Below, one piece after another: positions 10,253-20,002 of a stretch of 64,000 nucleotides of DNA (position 1 is its first letter; the number at the start of each line of letters is the position of its first letter). The stretch spans positions 372,001 to 436,000 of the forward strand of contig NZ_JAGING010000001.1 of NCBI RefSeq assembly GCF_017875835.1. The letters are read 5' to 3'. Source of the DNA: Psychrobacter sp. PL19 (GTDB lineage Bacteria > Pseudomonadota > Gammaproteobacteria > Pseudomonadales > Moraxellaceae). Below the pieces are notes generated by a model, which saw only the letters and a program-made list of their open reading frames with translations, was not told the origin of the DNA and did not search any database. The position numbers were made by a program, and so were the translations under genes.

Positions 10253-10292
10253 CCAGCAGTACCGTGGCTTTTTTAAGGTATTTTAACTATAT
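10253..10292 (-). repeat. Fragment of the MITE-like repeat (left end, inverted)
   Basis: The minus strand reads TATAGTTAAAATACCTTAAAAAAGCCACGGTACTGCTGG, matching the first 40 bp of the dispersed repeat. The rest of the element is absent. It sits just after the DUF962 gene. Confidence 0.75.
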
Positions 10293-10308
10293 AACTAAAA
10301 GCTTCCAG

Positions 10309-10352
10309 CCATAGAAAAGGCCAGCATAATTATATGCTGGCCTTTTCTATGG
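10309..10352. terminator. Terminator/hairpin between the DUF962 gene and hemL
   Basis: A 20-bp near-perfect inverted repeat (CCATAGAAAAGGCCAGCATA with its complement) has an A-rich 5' side and a T-rich 3' side. It probably terminates both convergent genes. Confidence 0.8.
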
Positions 10353-10401
10353 AGATTGATTAGACGTTAAAACTTATCATTTAAAGCTTAAAGCCATTAA
10401 A

Positions 10402-11703
10402 TTACGCGTTGGCCATTTCTGCAAATATCTCGTCAGCGGCTTGGATAGAAAAATCTAAATCTTCGTTGCTATGCTTAATAGACATAAAGCCGGCTTCATA
10501 AGCAGAAGGCGCGAGATAAATACCCCGATCAAGCATGCCATGGAAGAAGGTGTTAAAAGCATCCATATTACATTCAGTGACATCATCAAAATCGAGTGGG
10601 GTTTTGGTATCGCTGTCTTTGACAAAAAACATACCGAACATACCGCCAAGCTTGTTGGTGCGCAAATGGATACCGTGCTTGTCAGCGGCGGCCTGGATAC
10701 CATCAATGAGACGGTCAACTTTGCCGGCCAGCTCGTCGTAAAATCCCTCTACCGTTAAGTCTTCAAACATGGCGATGCCAGCACGCATAGCGAGAGGATT
10801 ACCAGATAAGGTACCTGCTTGATAGACCCCGCCCATTGGTGCGATGCAAGACATAATCTCACGCTTACCACCGAATGCACCAACCGGTAGGCCGGCACCG
10901 ATGATTTTACCAAAACAGGTTAAGTCAGGGCTAACACCAAAATGTGCTTGAGCACCGCCCAGTCCCACTCGAAAGCCAGTCATTACTTCATCAAAAACCA
11001 GCACGGCTCCATGTTCAGTACATTGAGCACGTAAGGTATCGTGAAAAGCCTGCTCTGGGATAACCATATTCATATTGCCAGCGATAGGCTCGACGATAAC
11101 ACAAGCAATAGTGTCGCCCCATTTTTCGAAGCAGTCTTTGATCGCTTGTGGGTCATTATAAGGTAGAGTAATCGTGTGTTTGGCAAAGTCAGCTGGCACG
11201 CCTTTTGACGTGGGCTCACCAATATCAAGCATTCCTGAGCCAGCTTTGACTAGCAAGCTGTCTGAATGACCATGATAACAGCCTTCGAATTTGACAATAT
11301 TATCACGCTCAGTAAACCCGCGTGCCAGACGAATTGCACTCATGGTTGCTTCAGTACCCGAGCTGGTCATACGAATCATCTCAACACTAGGAACGATGTC
11401 ACATATCTTATCAGCAACCGTGGTTTCAAACGGTGTTGGCGTACCAAAGCTAAGTCCATCCTCAGCGGCTTGTTTGACCGCATCAATGACTTTTGGATGG
11501 GCGTGACCCAAAATCATCGGTCCCCATGAGCCTATATAGTCGATATAAGCATTGTCTTCAGTGTCATAAATCTTGCTGCCCTTAGCGCGGTGCATAAATA
11601 CGGGTGTGCCGCCCACCCCAGCAAAGGCACGAACTGGGGAGTTCACACCACCAGGAATATGTTTGCGGGCTTGGGCGAAGAGTTGTTCGTTTTTAGTACT
11701 CAT
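10402..11703 (-). CDS. hemL: Glutamate-1-semialdehyde 2,1-aminomutase
   Basis: HemL converts glutamate-1-semialdehyde to 5-aminolevulinate in the C5 route to tetrapyrroles. It uses PLP bound to the lysine in [17 protein letters not shown] (K266). The N-terminal [11 protein letters not shown], the [21 protein letters not shown]-phosphate loop (about 111-128) and EPIAGNM (about 205-211) are all present. The length of 433 residues is typical of the family. The gene is monocistronic on the minus strand. Confidence 0.96.
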   Translation of the reverse strand: MSTKNEQLFAQARKHIPGGVNSPVRAFAGVGGTPVFMHRAKGSKIYDTEDNAYIDYIGSWGPMILGHAHPKVIDAVKQAAEDGLSFGTPTPFETTVADKICDIVPSVEMIRMTSSGTEATMSAIRLARGFTERDNIVKFEGCYHGHSDSLLVKAGSGMLDIGEPTSKGVPADFAKHTITLPYNDPQAIKDCFEKWGDTIACVIVEPIAGNMNMVIPEQAFHDTLRAQCTEHGAVLVFDEVMTGFRVGLGGAQAHFGVSPDLTCFGKIIGAGLPVGAFGGKREIMSCIAPMGGVYQAGTLSGNPLAMRAGIAMFEDLTVEGFYDELAGKVDRLIDGIQAAADKHGIHLRTNKLGGMFGMFFVKDSDTKTPLDFDDVTECNMDAFNTFFHGMLDRGIYLAPSAYEAGFMSIKHSNEDLDFSIQAADEIFAEMANA

Positions 11704-11873
11704 AAATGATCTCTATTATGTTATTTTATTAAGAATTGAGCAGCAACAGTCGATGCTTTATTTAATAGATAACTAACATCGTCAGTTTCGAATAAAAGGG
11801 ATAAACGTGACATTAAATAAAGCTAAAACAGCTCAGTTAAGGATTTAAAAACTAGGGATGTAAATCCTGTTTA

Positions 11874-12227
11874 TTAAGCTTTTTTAACCACTGAAGACTT
11901 AAGCTTCATGGGGCCAAAGCCGTCGAGTTTACAGTCAATATCATGACCATCGGATGCATCGGGCAATAGGCGGATACTTTTTGCTTTGGTACCCACTTTA
12001 ATGACGGTGGACGAGCCTTTGACTTTTAGATCCTTAATTACGGTGACGGCATCGCCATCTTGCAGCTCATTGCCAACGGCATCACGTATCACAGTGTCTT
12101 GCTCGTCAGTTTGCGCTACATCATTTTCAGCCGCGGTCCACTCATGGGCACACATTGGGCATATTAGTAGCGCACCATCTTCGTAAGTATAATTTTCATC
12201 ACATGCTGGGCAATTGGGTAAACTCAT
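11874..12227 (-). CDS. phnA: PhnA/YjdM family zinc-ribbon protein
   Basis: This 117-residue protein starts with a zinc ribbon: C6 and C9, then C23 and C26 (CPAC...CPMC). The C-terminal PhnA domain follows, with [17 protein letters not shown] and [11 protein letters not shown] sequence. Despite the historical name, E. coli YjdM is not required for phosphonate use and its function is unclear. I chose the ATG at 12227, seven codons inside the longest reading frame, because GAGGATATT directly precedes it. Length and domain order fit the family. Confidence 0.88.
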   Translation of the reverse strand: MSLPNCPACDENYTYEDGALLICPMCAHEWTAAENDVAQTDEQDTVIRDAVGNELQDGDAVTVIKDLKVKGSSTVIKVGTKAKSIRLLPDASDGHDIDCKLDGFGPMKLKSSVVKKA

Positions 12228-12558
12228 AATATCCTCGTTAGCCGTCATAAATTAGGTCCGCTTTAGAGTACTCATTGTACCGTAAGTCGCTGATTTTAAC
12301 CAATCGGTTCGGTTGAAAACCATACTATATGCCCAACTTACACTATAAGCTCAGCATTTTTTTTGAGGCTGTTTTTTATGGTACTCTCTTTGAACTCATT
12401 TACTTCTATATATTACTTTTCTACCTTTAGGTTATACCCTTTAAATCATGCTAGGTTAATCAGTTGTTCTTTAGTAGCCAATCTCAGCACCTACATCTGG
12501 ACGTTGTTTTTTGTACCTAAAGGTCAATCACTCAATTCTCATAATAAGGATGACCACT
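12228..12558. other. Divergent intergenic region
   Basis: This is non-coding, AT-rich sequence between the phnA-like gene and the YgfZ gene. It presumably contains both promoters. No operator could be assigned. Confidence 0.55.
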
Positions 12559-13353
12559 ATGACTCAATCTTTGACTCCAGATTCTTCTGTACCCGCTGCT
12601 ACGGTCAAATTCCAACAATTAACCATCCAAGGTGACGATGCCGAAAAATTCTTACAAGGCCAATTAACCTGTGACGTGACCAAACTGGGTCTCAGTTATC
12701 AGGCCGCTGCTATCGGCAACTTAAAAGGTCGTATTGAGTTTGGCATTTGGATTAAAAAACAAGCCGAAAAGCATTATGACGTGGTTATCAGTGCGGATTG
12801 TGCAGAGTCTTTAAAAGCACATCTTGGTAAATATGGTGCCTTTTCAAAGTTTGAAACCAGTGCACCAACCCCGATTTATCCTTGCGTACTGGCAGATGAG
12901 CCAACCTTTAGCCATAAAGATACTCACGATACGCCAGAAGATACGCAAGCATGGGTGCAGTCTAGTATTGCAACCGGTAACTACTGGATAGTGGCCGCCA
13001 CCCAAGGCGAGTTTCAGCCACAAGAGTTACGCTTACATCAGCGCGGCGGTATGGACTACGATAAAGGCTGTTATTTAGGTCAAGAAGTCATCGCGCGTAT
13101 TTACTTTAAATCAGCGCCTAAGGCATTTTTACATTATGTACAGGGGACAGGCGACCTACCAGCAGTAGGCGAAAAACTAGGCAAAATTCAAGTGGTCAAT
13201 GCAATAGTAAGTGGCCAAGATAGCCAACATAACCAACGTAACAAAGGTTTTGAAGCATTAGTAGTGGCCCGTCCAGAACATCTTGCTGATAGCGACCTAA
13301 CAGTATTAGCACTGCCCCCAGCGCTACAAACAGATGTTGCCCGTCCTAAATAG
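12559..13353 (+). CDS. ygfZ: YgfZ/GcvT-like folate-binding protein
   Basis: This tetrahydrofolate-binding protein of the YgfZ family assists iron-sulfur cluster enzymes such as MiaB in E. coli. The N-terminal GcvT-like region contains FLQGQLTCDVTKL. The signature motif KGCYLGQEVIARIYFK lies near residue 176-191 and includes the family's key cysteine. I chose the ATG at 12559 because AAGGA lies 8 bases upstream; another ATG nine bases earlier is possible. The protein is about 265 residues, shorter than E. coli YgfZ (326). It precedes dadA with a 77-bp gap, but no functional link is evident. Confidence 0.85.
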   Translation: MTQSLTPDSSVPAATVKFQQLTIQGDDAEKFLQGQLTCDVTKLGLSYQAAAIGNLKGRIEFGIWIKKQAEKHYDVVISADCAESLKAHLGKYGAFSKFETSAPTPIYPCVLADEPTFSHKDTHDTPEDTQAWVQSSIATGNYWIVAATQGEFQPQELRLHQRGGMDYDKGCYLGQEVIARIYFKSAPKAFLHYVQGTGDLPAVGEKLGKIQVVNAIVSGQDSQHNQRNKGFEALVVARPEHLADSDLTVLALPPALQTDVARPK

Positions 13354-13430
13354 ATGGCGGTTAATAGGTAAATAACGGCCTTAATCGACATTCCGACAGT
13401 ATGACTTAATCCATCACAGTAGAGAATTCT

Positions 13431-14771
13431 ATGACCCATATCTCAGTACTCGGTGCAGGCGTAGTCGGTGTAACTACCGCATGGTATCTGCGGCAAGCAG
13501 GCTATAACGTGACTGTGATTGAACGTGAGCCAGCCGCAGGACTACAGACCTCGTTCGCTAATGGTGGTCAAATATCGGTATCACATGCCACTCCCTGGGC
13601 CAACCCAGCCGCACCGATGAAAGCGCTCAAATGGTTGTTCCAAGAAGATGCGCCGCTACTGTATCGCTTGCGTGCGGATAAAGCCCAACTCAAGTGGGCA
13701 ATGCAGTTTTTACAAGAGTGCCGCGCTGATAAGGCCGATGCCAATCTAGTACAGATGGTACATTTGGGCCTATATTCAAGAGCCGCTTTGCAGCAGCTAC
13801 GCGCCGATATAGATATCAGCTACGAGCAGCAAACGCGAGGTATCATGCATTTTTATACCAGCCAAGCTGAGTTTGATGCGGCCATTGCGCCAACCGAGCG
13901 TATGCAAGAACTAGGCTGTGAGCGCCACTTCATTGATATCAATACTGCCGCCAGCTTAGAGCCAGCACTGTACCCCATTGCCCACAAACTGAAGGGTGCA
14001 ACCTATACCAGCAGTGATGAATCAGGCAATACGCACTTATTTACCCAGCGTCTAGCAGAACGTTGCGTCGAAGCTGGCGTGCAGTTTTTATACGATACTG
14101 ATATTTTAGCCATAAATACTGATACTGAGTCTACCAGACCTCGTGTCCATAGCATCACCATTCGCCCAGCGGGTGAAAATGCGCAGACTTTTAGTGCTGA
14201 TAGTTATGTACTGGCACTCGGCAGTTATAGTGTGCCGCTCGTGAAGCCGTTAAATATTCATCTACCCATCTTCCCAGCCAAAGGCTATTCTGCTACCTAT
14301 CAAGTGAATCCACGCGCGCCACACTTAGCGCCGTTTATTAGCCTCATTGATGATGAGTACAAACTGGTTGTGTCGCGCCTGGGTGATAAATTACGGGTAG
14401 CGGGGACAGCCGAATTTAATGGTTATAATCTAGACCTTAATAGCACACGCTGCGAAGCTATTACCCAGCGCGTACAGCAGCTATTCCCTAAAGGCATCGT
14501 TGCCAATTCTGTTAAGTATTGGGCGGGGCTACGCCCTATGACTCCCTCAAATGTACCGTTAATTGGGCGGGCACACGCTGGTCACGTTCGTCATGGTAGT
14601 CATAATACAGGGGCTACCTTTGATAACCTGTGGCTAAATACTGGCCATGGAACGCTTGGCTGGACGCACGCTTGCGGCTCAGCTAAAGCGATTAGTTTAT
14701 TGATGCAGGGTGAAGTACCCGCAGTCGATTTTGACTTCGTTGGTATAAAGGCTCAATACATGCCAGTTTAA
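13431..14771 (+). CDS. dadA: D-amino acid dehydrogenase, small-subunit type
   Basis: DadA is an FAD-dependent, membrane-associated dehydrogenase that oxidises D-amino acids (chiefly D-alanine) to keto acids and passes electrons to the quinone pool. The 446-residue protein begins with the dinucleotide-binding motif VLGAGVVGVTTAWYL (about 5-19) with a following acidic residue. It has ANGGQISVSHATPWANP (about 43-59) and the C-terminal WAGLRPMTPSNVPLIGR and NTGHGTLGWTHACGSAKA motifs typical of DadA. No alanine racemase gene adjoins it. The plus-strand stop is followed by a repeat fragment and a terminator. Confidence 0.93.
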   Translation: MTHISVLGAGVVGVTTAWYLRQAGYNVTVIEREPAAGLQTSFANGGQISVSHATPWANPAAPMKALKWLFQEDAPLLYRLRADKAQLKWAMQFLQECRADKADANLVQMVHLGLYSRAALQQLRADIDISYEQQTRGIMHFYTSQAEFDAAIAPTERMQELGCERHFIDINTAASLEPALYPIAHKLKGATYTSSDESGNTHLFTQRLAERCVEAGVQFLYDTDILAINTDTESTRPRVHSITIRPAGENAQTFSADSYVLALGSYSVPLVKPLNIHLPIFPAKGYSATYQVNPRAPHLAPFISLIDDEYKLVVSRLGDKLRVAGTAEFNGYNLDLNSTRCEAITQRVQQLFPKGIVANSVKYWAGLRPMTPSNVPLIGRAHAGHVRHGSHNTGATFDNLWLNTGHGTLGWTHACGSAKAISLLMQGEVPAVDFDFVGIKAQYMPV

Positions 14772-14788
14772 CGGCGTCAGTCTCATAG

Positions 14789-14822
14789 CTATAGTTACAA
14801 TATCTTAAAAATGCTACGGTAA
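14789..14822 (+). repeat. Fragment of the MITE-like repeat (left end)
   Basis: The sequence CTATAGTTACAATATCTTAA followed by AAATGCTACGGTAA matches the first 34 bp of the dispersed repeat. The remainder is missing. Confidence 0.7.
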
Positions 14823-14832
14823 TACAAACATA

Positions 14833-14865
14833 AAAAAGGCGCTTACTATAGGTAAGTGCCTTTTC
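14833..14865. terminator. Bidirectional terminator after dadA
   Basis: AAAAAGGCGCTTAC...GTAAGTGCCTTTT forms a hairpin with A- and T-tracts between the convergent dadA and molybdoenzyme genes. Confidence 0.85.
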
Positions 14866-14910
14866 AGTTTAGATTATTAATGAGTCCTCTAGCCTCTAGA
14901 TCGATACCAC

Positions 14911-17166
14911 TTAACCCGATACCTCAAGTTCAGTAGCTTCTAATTTATCGATCTTATTTACCTCTAGCTCACCTGCTTCTGCATGGATTGCCTCTAATTG
15001 CACCGGTACGCCGTTCACTGCCGCATTACCACTCAACTGATCAATTAAAGTATCATCTGTTAAATCATTAACGCTGACGCCTGCATGCGCCTGGGCAATC
15101 TTTTGCTTAACGCCTTTGCGACCGTGACCCCAACCATGCGGAATACTTACAACCCCTGGCATGAGCTCATCGGTGACTTCTGCTGCAATGACAACGCTAC
15201 CCACCCGAGAGCTGACTTTTACGTCTTGACCGTGCTCAATACTATGCTGCTGCGCCGTTTCAGGATGCAACATCAAGGTACAGCGCGACTTGCCTTTTAC
15301 CAATCGATGGCTGTTGTGCAACCATGAATTATTACTACGCACATGACGACGGCCAATGAGTAGAATCTGACTGTCGTCATATTGCTGCATCATCTCTTTC
15401 ACACGGTCTAAATCTGCTTGATAAAAATCAACATTAAGATGAATCTTCTTATCTTTGTGCTTTAAGGCTTGCGGTAACATACTTTTTAAAGGTCCTAGAT
15501 CAATACCGTGAAGATTTTTTTTCAGCTTCTTTAACGTCATGCCTTCATAAGGACCACGTCTCAAACCTTGATCAAGCAAGAATTTTGGCCCTAAAACCTT
15601 GATTAACAAGCGTTCGGCTTTGGTTGCCAAAGGCACTTTTTTATTCAAGCGTTTCGCAAGCTCTAGGTAAATTTGCCAATCATGTCTTTCATTCTTTTTC
15701 TTACTGAACAATGCCTTCGAATATTTGGCCACATTATGCACAGCAAAACCATTAAAAGTAAGGTCATAATGATCGCGCTCTAATGGCGATACTGGCGGTA
15801 AGATAATATTGGCATGACGACTGGTTTCAGTAACGAAGTAATCGAGCGACACCATAAAGTCTAATTGTGACAGCGCTTTATCTAGCTTTTCACCATTGGG
15901 GGTACTTAATACAGGATTGCCAGCGACGCTGATGAATCCCTTCAATTGCCCTTCCCCTTCTACCAGCATCTCATCCGCCATAGCCACTACCGGATACTCG
16001 CCATTAAAATCAGGCAAGTTACTTACTCGGCTAAGCCGCTTACCTAGATAGCCTGGACCCGAATTATTGACGACGTCGACCGCAGGGTTAGGGAACATTA
16101 AACCGCCAACTTCATCCAAACGGCCCGTGACGATATTAATGACCATAGCGAGATACTGGCTTAATAAACCAAACTCTTGCACCGATATACCCATACGACC
16201 ATAGCAGACTGAACTTTCAGCCTCACAAAACTCTTTCACTAGACGTTTGATTTCAACGGCGGTAATACCAGTAATACCCGCCACTGACTCAGCGGTATAA
16301 TCTTTAGCAAAAGAGGCGATACGGTCGATTTCTGGTGCTAAAGCCGCCGCTCTATTATTTTTGGCATGCTCTTTAGCATAACCTTGTAAGTGGATTTCAT
16401 TCAGCATGGCCAGCAGTAATAAAACATCGGTCGCTGGGCGAATAAAGTGATGTTCGCTGGCAATATCTGCTGTTTCCGTACGTCTTGGGTCAATCACCAC
16501 CACTTTGCCATCACGTGCTTTGATGTCTTTTAGCTTCTGACGCATATTCGGCGCGCTCATGATACTGCCGTTAGAGGCGAGCGGATTACCACCAATGATC
16601 AGCATGTACTGGGTACGATTGACATCCGGTACAGGAATGCGCAGCATGTGACCAAATAAATGCATGCTAACAATGTGATGCGGTAATTGGTCGATTGAGG
16701 TGGCAGAGAAGCGACTGCGCGTTTTTATACTGTGCAGTAAATGCCTAATCGTCAACATGCCTCCCAAGTTATGTACGTTCGGATTCCCCAGATAAATACC
16801 GAGGGCGTTTTGACCGTGCTGTTTCTGTACTGATTGAATACCGGCAGCCACTTTATCTAGGGCGTCCGTCCAGCTGATTTCCTTCCAGCCGTTAGCAGTT
16901 CTCTCGACAGGCTGACGCAAGCGATCAGGGTCTTCATGCAAATCTTGTAAGGCCGTCGCTTTTGGACAAATATAGCCTTGGGAAAAAGGGTCGTTTTTAT
17001 CCCCTTTAATGGATAAGACCTTGTTGCCATCGTGCTTTATCTCGATGCCGCACATCGCTTCGCATAAGTTACAGGTTCTAAAGTGTGTCTGTTCGTTAGC
17101 CCTAGTTGCTTTAACTGTAGTTACTTTAGCTGTAGTTACTTTAGCCGCTTTAGCTGCTTTAACCAT
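14911..17166 (-). CDS. Molybdopterin-dependent oxidoreductase (FeS/Mo-bisMGD family)
   Basis: This 751-residue catalytic subunit belongs to the DMSO reductase/formate dehydrogenase superfamily. An N-terminal 4Fe-4S site is formed by C32, C35, C39 and C67 (Cx2Cx3Cx27C). The molybdopterin domain follows (LGIYLGNPNVHNLGG and MLIIGGNPLASNGS segments). A C-terminal dinucleotide-binding domain (LLIGRRHVRSNNSWLHNS, then IPHGWGHGRKG) completes it. There is no Tat signal and no partner subunit nearby, so I expect a cytoplasmic, single-subunit enzyme; the substrate cannot be read. Residues 2-21 are a repeat of AKAAKVTT type encoded by 15-bp units. GGAGCACGACA precedes the ATG. It lies 65 bp downstream of a TetR gene, probably as one operon. 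Confidence 0.85.
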   Translation of the reverse strand: MVKAAKAAKVTTAKVTTVKATRANEQTHFRTCNLCEAMCGIEIKHDGNKVLSIKGDKNDPFSQGYICPKATALQDLHEDPDRLRQPVERTANGWKEISWTDALDKVAAGIQSVQKQHGQNALGIYLGNPNVHNLGGMLTIRHLLHSIKTRSRFSATSIDQLPHHIVSMHLFGHMLRIPVPDVNRTQYMLIIGGNPLASNGSIMSAPNMRQKLKDIKARDGKVVVIDPRRTETADIASEHHFIRPATDVLLLLAMLNEIHLQGYAKEHAKNNRAAALAPEIDRIASFAKDYTAESVAGITGITAVEIKRLVKEFCEAESSVCYGRMGISVQEFGLLSQYLAMVINIVTGRLDEVGGLMFPNPAVDVVNNSGPGYLGKRLSRVSNLPDFNGEYPVVAMADEMLVEGEGQLKGFISVAGNPVLSTPNGEKLDKALSQLDFMVSLDYFVTETSRHANIILPPVSPLERDHYDLTFNGFAVHNVAKYSKALFSKKKNERHDWQIYLELAKRLNKKVPLATKAERLLIKVLGPKFLLDQGLRRGPYEGMTLKKLKKNLHGIDLGPLKSMLPQALKHKDKKIHLNVDFYQADLDRVKEMMQQYDDSQILLIGRRHVRSNNSWLHNSHRLVKGKSRCTLMLHPETAQQHSIEHGQDVKVSSRVGSVVIAAEVTDELMPGVVSIPHGWGHGRKGVKQKIAQAHAGVSVNDLTDDTLIDQLSGNAAVNGVPVQLEAIHAEAGELEVNKIDKLEATELEVSG

Positions 17167-17231
17167 TGTCGTGCTCCATTTTATTCTGTATTAGTCCTAG
17201 TTTTCATTATATGAATTACTTTTAATCATCG

Positions 17232-17969
17232 TTACTTGCGGGCAAAAAAATTGATAAAGAGTGCGTTAAAATTCGTACTTAATATAGCAATGGCCTGTTG
17301 TCTTGAATAACGCTCTTGATGACAACCCAGTATTAATTCATGGACCTGTGCACTAGCGATATCGACACAGAGATTCACATCAGTGCGTTCGAAACAACGA
17401 TTGGATAACTGTAACCCCTGAATAAATATGTCCGCCCACTCTTCTTGTATTTCTATAATTAAGTTTCCTAGGCCTTTGTTTAATGAGCCTTTATTTTCTA
17501 AACCCTTATTATCTAAACCTTCTATCTTTGAGCCACAACGCGAGCGGTCTTCGATTAAATGTTGAAATAAAGCAATGTTTTTAAATGCTGAGTCAAAAAT
17601 TAGGGTCAGGCACTGCTGGCAACGCTGACTGAACTGGTCTTTGTTCAAGGAATCATAATCTTTTATCATGTTCACCCAAGCCATGCGCATAGGGGATAAA
17701 TAATTGGCTTTCAGCTGTGCACTTAATTCACTTTGCAGGTCATCCATGCTATCAAAATGATTGTAAAAGCTGGGCTGAGCGATACCTGCGCCCTTAGCGA
17801 CTTTGTTCATGCTCATACCACAAGCGCCCTCCAAGCTATAAAGCTGTAATGCACTTTTCAATAGCGCTCGACGCGTATTGGCTTTTGCCAGCTCACGCTT
17901 CGATTCTACTGGTACTGATGCTGATGCTGCTGTCAGTACTACTGAATGTTGCTGTGCTAATGCATTCAA
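17232..17969 (-). CDS. TetR family transcriptional regulator
   Basis: This 245-residue protein has an N-terminal helix-turn-helix (RRALLKSALQLYSLEGACGMSMNKVAKGAGIAQPSFYNHFDS, about 33-74) matching the TetR DNA-binding domain, and a ligand-binding C-terminal domain of no obvious subclass. The start appears to be TTG at 17969, preceded by CAGGGAT; no in-frame ATG exists upstream of the HTH. A low-complexity NKGLENKGSLNKGLGN stretch near residues 151-166 comes from degenerate 15-bp repeats. It is followed by the molybdoenzyme gene and diverges from the flavin oxidoreductase gene, so it probably controls both. Confidence 0.88.
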   Translation of the reverse strand: MNALAQQHSVVLTAASASVPVESKRELAKANTRRALLKSALQLYSLEGACGMSMNKVAKGAGIAQPSFYNHFDSMDDLQSELSAQLKANYLSPMRMAWVNMIKDYDSLNKDQFSQRCQQCLTLIFDSAFKNIALFQHLIEDRSRCGSKIEGLDNKGLENKGSLNKGLGNLIIEIQEEWADIFIQGLQLSNRCFERTDVNLCVDIASAQVHELILGCHQERYSRQQAIAILSTNFNALFINFFARK

Positions 17970-18065
17970 AGCTGATCTATCCCTGTCTAGTAAATGATTG
18001 AATCAAGGTTCAAGTAACTTGTTTGAGGTTACATAAAGCGATTATAAATTTATAAAGATTACTTC

Positions 18066-18095
18066 GACTATAAGGCTATAGTCATTTAAACTATA
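18066..18095. promoter_or_regulatory. Candidate TetR operator in the divergent region
   Basis: A perfect inverted repeat GACTATA-N4-TATAGTC (18066-18083) is followed by a second overlapping inverted pair TATAGT/ACTATA (18077-18095). It lies between the TetR and OYE start codons, where a TetR repressor controlling both directions would bind. Function is inferred from position and symmetry only. Confidence 0.5.
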
Positions 18096-18158
18096 AGTCT
18101 ATCGTTTAATTCATAGCAGAACTTATTTTTCACAAAACCACACCGTTAGGTTGCCATT

Positions 18159-19388
18159 ATGACGTCAGCAGTTTTTACTCCGTTTTTACTCCCTTGTGGT
18201 GCCAGTCTCCCCAATCGCCTAGCCAAAGCTGCCATGGAAGAAAATATGGCCGATGAAGGACAAATTCCTGGCCCTGCTATTCTGCGCTTGTATCAGCGCT
18301 GGGCTGAAGGCGGTACAGGCTTATTAATCACAGGTAACGTAATGGTCGATGGCCGCGCTATGACCGGTCCAGGTGGCATCGTATTAGAAAAAAACAGTGC
18401 TATAGCCCCTTTCAAAGCGTGGGCTCAAGCTGCCAAACAGAAGAATACTCAAGTCTGGATGCAGATTAATCACCCTGGCCGCCAAGTGTATGCGGCTATG
18501 GGAGGCGATGTGTTGTCTCCTTCTGATGTGCCCCTTGATTTGGGAAAGCACTCTCACTTATTTGGTAAGCCTAGAGCCATGACCCACCAAGATATTGAGC
18601 AACTGATTCAGCGCTTCGTTGATACCGCTGTAAAAGCAGAACAAGCAGGCTTTGATGGCGTGCAAATTCATGCCGCTCACGGTTATCTACTCTCTCAATT
18701 TTTATCGCCATTAACCAATAAACGTGAGGATGAATATGGCGGATCCATTGAGAACCGTATGCGCTTATTGATTGCTGTTATCAAGGCCGTGCGTGCTCAA
18801 GTTGCCTCTAGCTTTGCGGTAGCCGTAAAAATAAATTCGGCTGATTTTCAGCGTGGTGGCTTCGATGCCAATGATGCAAAAACCGTTATTCTGGCGATGA
18901 ATACGCTGGCCGTTGATTTGGTCGAACTGTCTGGTGGCAGTTATGAAAGCCCAGCAATGCAAGGATCAACCGCTGATGGCCGAACCTTACAGCGAGAAGC
19001 CTACTTTTTGGACTTCGCAAAAGATATTGCGCAAGTGGCCACTATGCCTATTATGACCACGGGCGGTGTCAGGCGTTTAGCGATAGCGGAAGACGTATTG
19101 ACTCACGGTATCGATGTCATCGGAATGGGAACAGCTTTAGCAATGAACCCTTCTTTGCCCAATGATTGGAAAAAAGATGAGCAACTCAGCGCTCACAACC
19201 CAAGGGTGCAATGGAAGGACAAAACCTTAAGTGCGATTGCCACGATGGCAGTGGTCAAGCGCCAACTGCGACGTATGGGAGAAGGCAAGCCGCCTAAACC
19301 AAACGCCTCACCGATATTTTCACTGATTAGTGATCGCATTCGAATAAAAAAACTAACGAAGCGCTATCAAGGCTACTTAGCCAGATAA
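18159..19388 (+). CDS. NADH:flavin oxidoreductase, Old Yellow Enzyme family
   Basis: This FMN-dependent ene-reductase-type TIM barrel has 409 residues. Typical family sequences are present: [20 protein letters not shown] near the N-terminus, [13 protein letters not shown] (about 103-115), and the [25 protein letters not shown] signature (about 171-195). [16 protein letters not shown] in the phosphate-binding C-terminal part completes the fold. It is a single-domain enzyme without the FeS/NADH extension of 2,4-dienoyl-CoA reductase. The natural substrate is unknown. It diverges from the TetR-molybdoenzyme pair and ends at a clear terminator. Confidence 0.88.
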   Translation: [409 protein letters not shown]

Positions 19389-19798
19389 CTCAGGACTTCA
19401 TACTAGAAGAAGTATAAAAAAGCAGAAGTTCCATGTTTTGGCTTCTGCTTTTTATTGATTTTCTTTCTGATAGATTCTCCGCTACTCATTAATGTCAGTA
19501 AAAATCACTTCGATGAATTATTAATCATCATTACGCATAATAGACATAATTCACGTTTGCTATAACACAGCATTTGTATGGACAACACATACAGGGCGTT
19601 TCTTATAATTAAGTAACATTATAAACATTGTGTATACAGACAACACAATCTAAACCGCCTATATTCAGTGCTACAAGCTAAGCGCTTGTATAGCAAAGCA
19701 ATAATAAAATTGGTGATGAAGAGCAATAACTAAAAAACATCCATTACAATATAAGTATTGCGGTCAATAATTTAATAAATAGAAAGAGGAATATAACT
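19389..19798. other. Intergenic stretch before csbD
   Basis: Apart from the terminator at 19415-19454, the stretch is AT-rich and non-coding. It includes two similar GTATGGACAACACA/GTATACAGACAACACA segments (about 19575-19650) that could belong to the csbD promoter region. Confidence 0.55.
19415..19454 (+). terminator. Terminator of the OYE gene
   Basis: AAAAAGCAGAAG...CTTCTGCTTTTTA forms an 8-bp GC-containing stem flanked by A- and T-tracts. Confidence 0.85.
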
Positions 19799-20002
19799 GT
19801 GAATGAACATACTCTAAAAGGTGAGTGGAATCAGATGAAAGGCGCAGTAAAACAGAAGTGGGCCGACCTAACTGATGATGACCTCACCCATATCGAAGGT
19901 AGCCGCGACAAGCTAGTCGGCCGTGTGCAAGAGCGTTATGGCCATGCTAAAGACGATGCTGAACGTGAAGTGGACGAATGGCGCCGTGATAATAAATATT
20001 AG
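19799..20002 (+). CDS. CsbD family stress-response protein
   Basis: This 67-residue hydrophilic protein carries the CsbD pattern: GEWNQMKGAVKQKWADLTDDDL, then GSRDKLVGRVQERYG and a charged tail. Family members are induced by general stress; their biochemical role is unknown. The start is GTG at 19799, with AGAGGA about 10 bases upstream. The nearby ATG at 19803 is out of frame, so GTG is the only sensible start. It is monocistronic. Confidence 0.88.
   Translation: MNEHTLKGEWNQMKGAVKQKWADLTDDDLTHIEGSRDKLVGRVQERYGHAKDDAEREVDEWRRDNKY

Noticed and set aside
12363-12635. 90-codon frame upstream of and overlapping ygfZ
   Set aside because: Low-complexity hydrophobic translation of AT-rich intergenic DNA that runs into ygfZ in a different frame.
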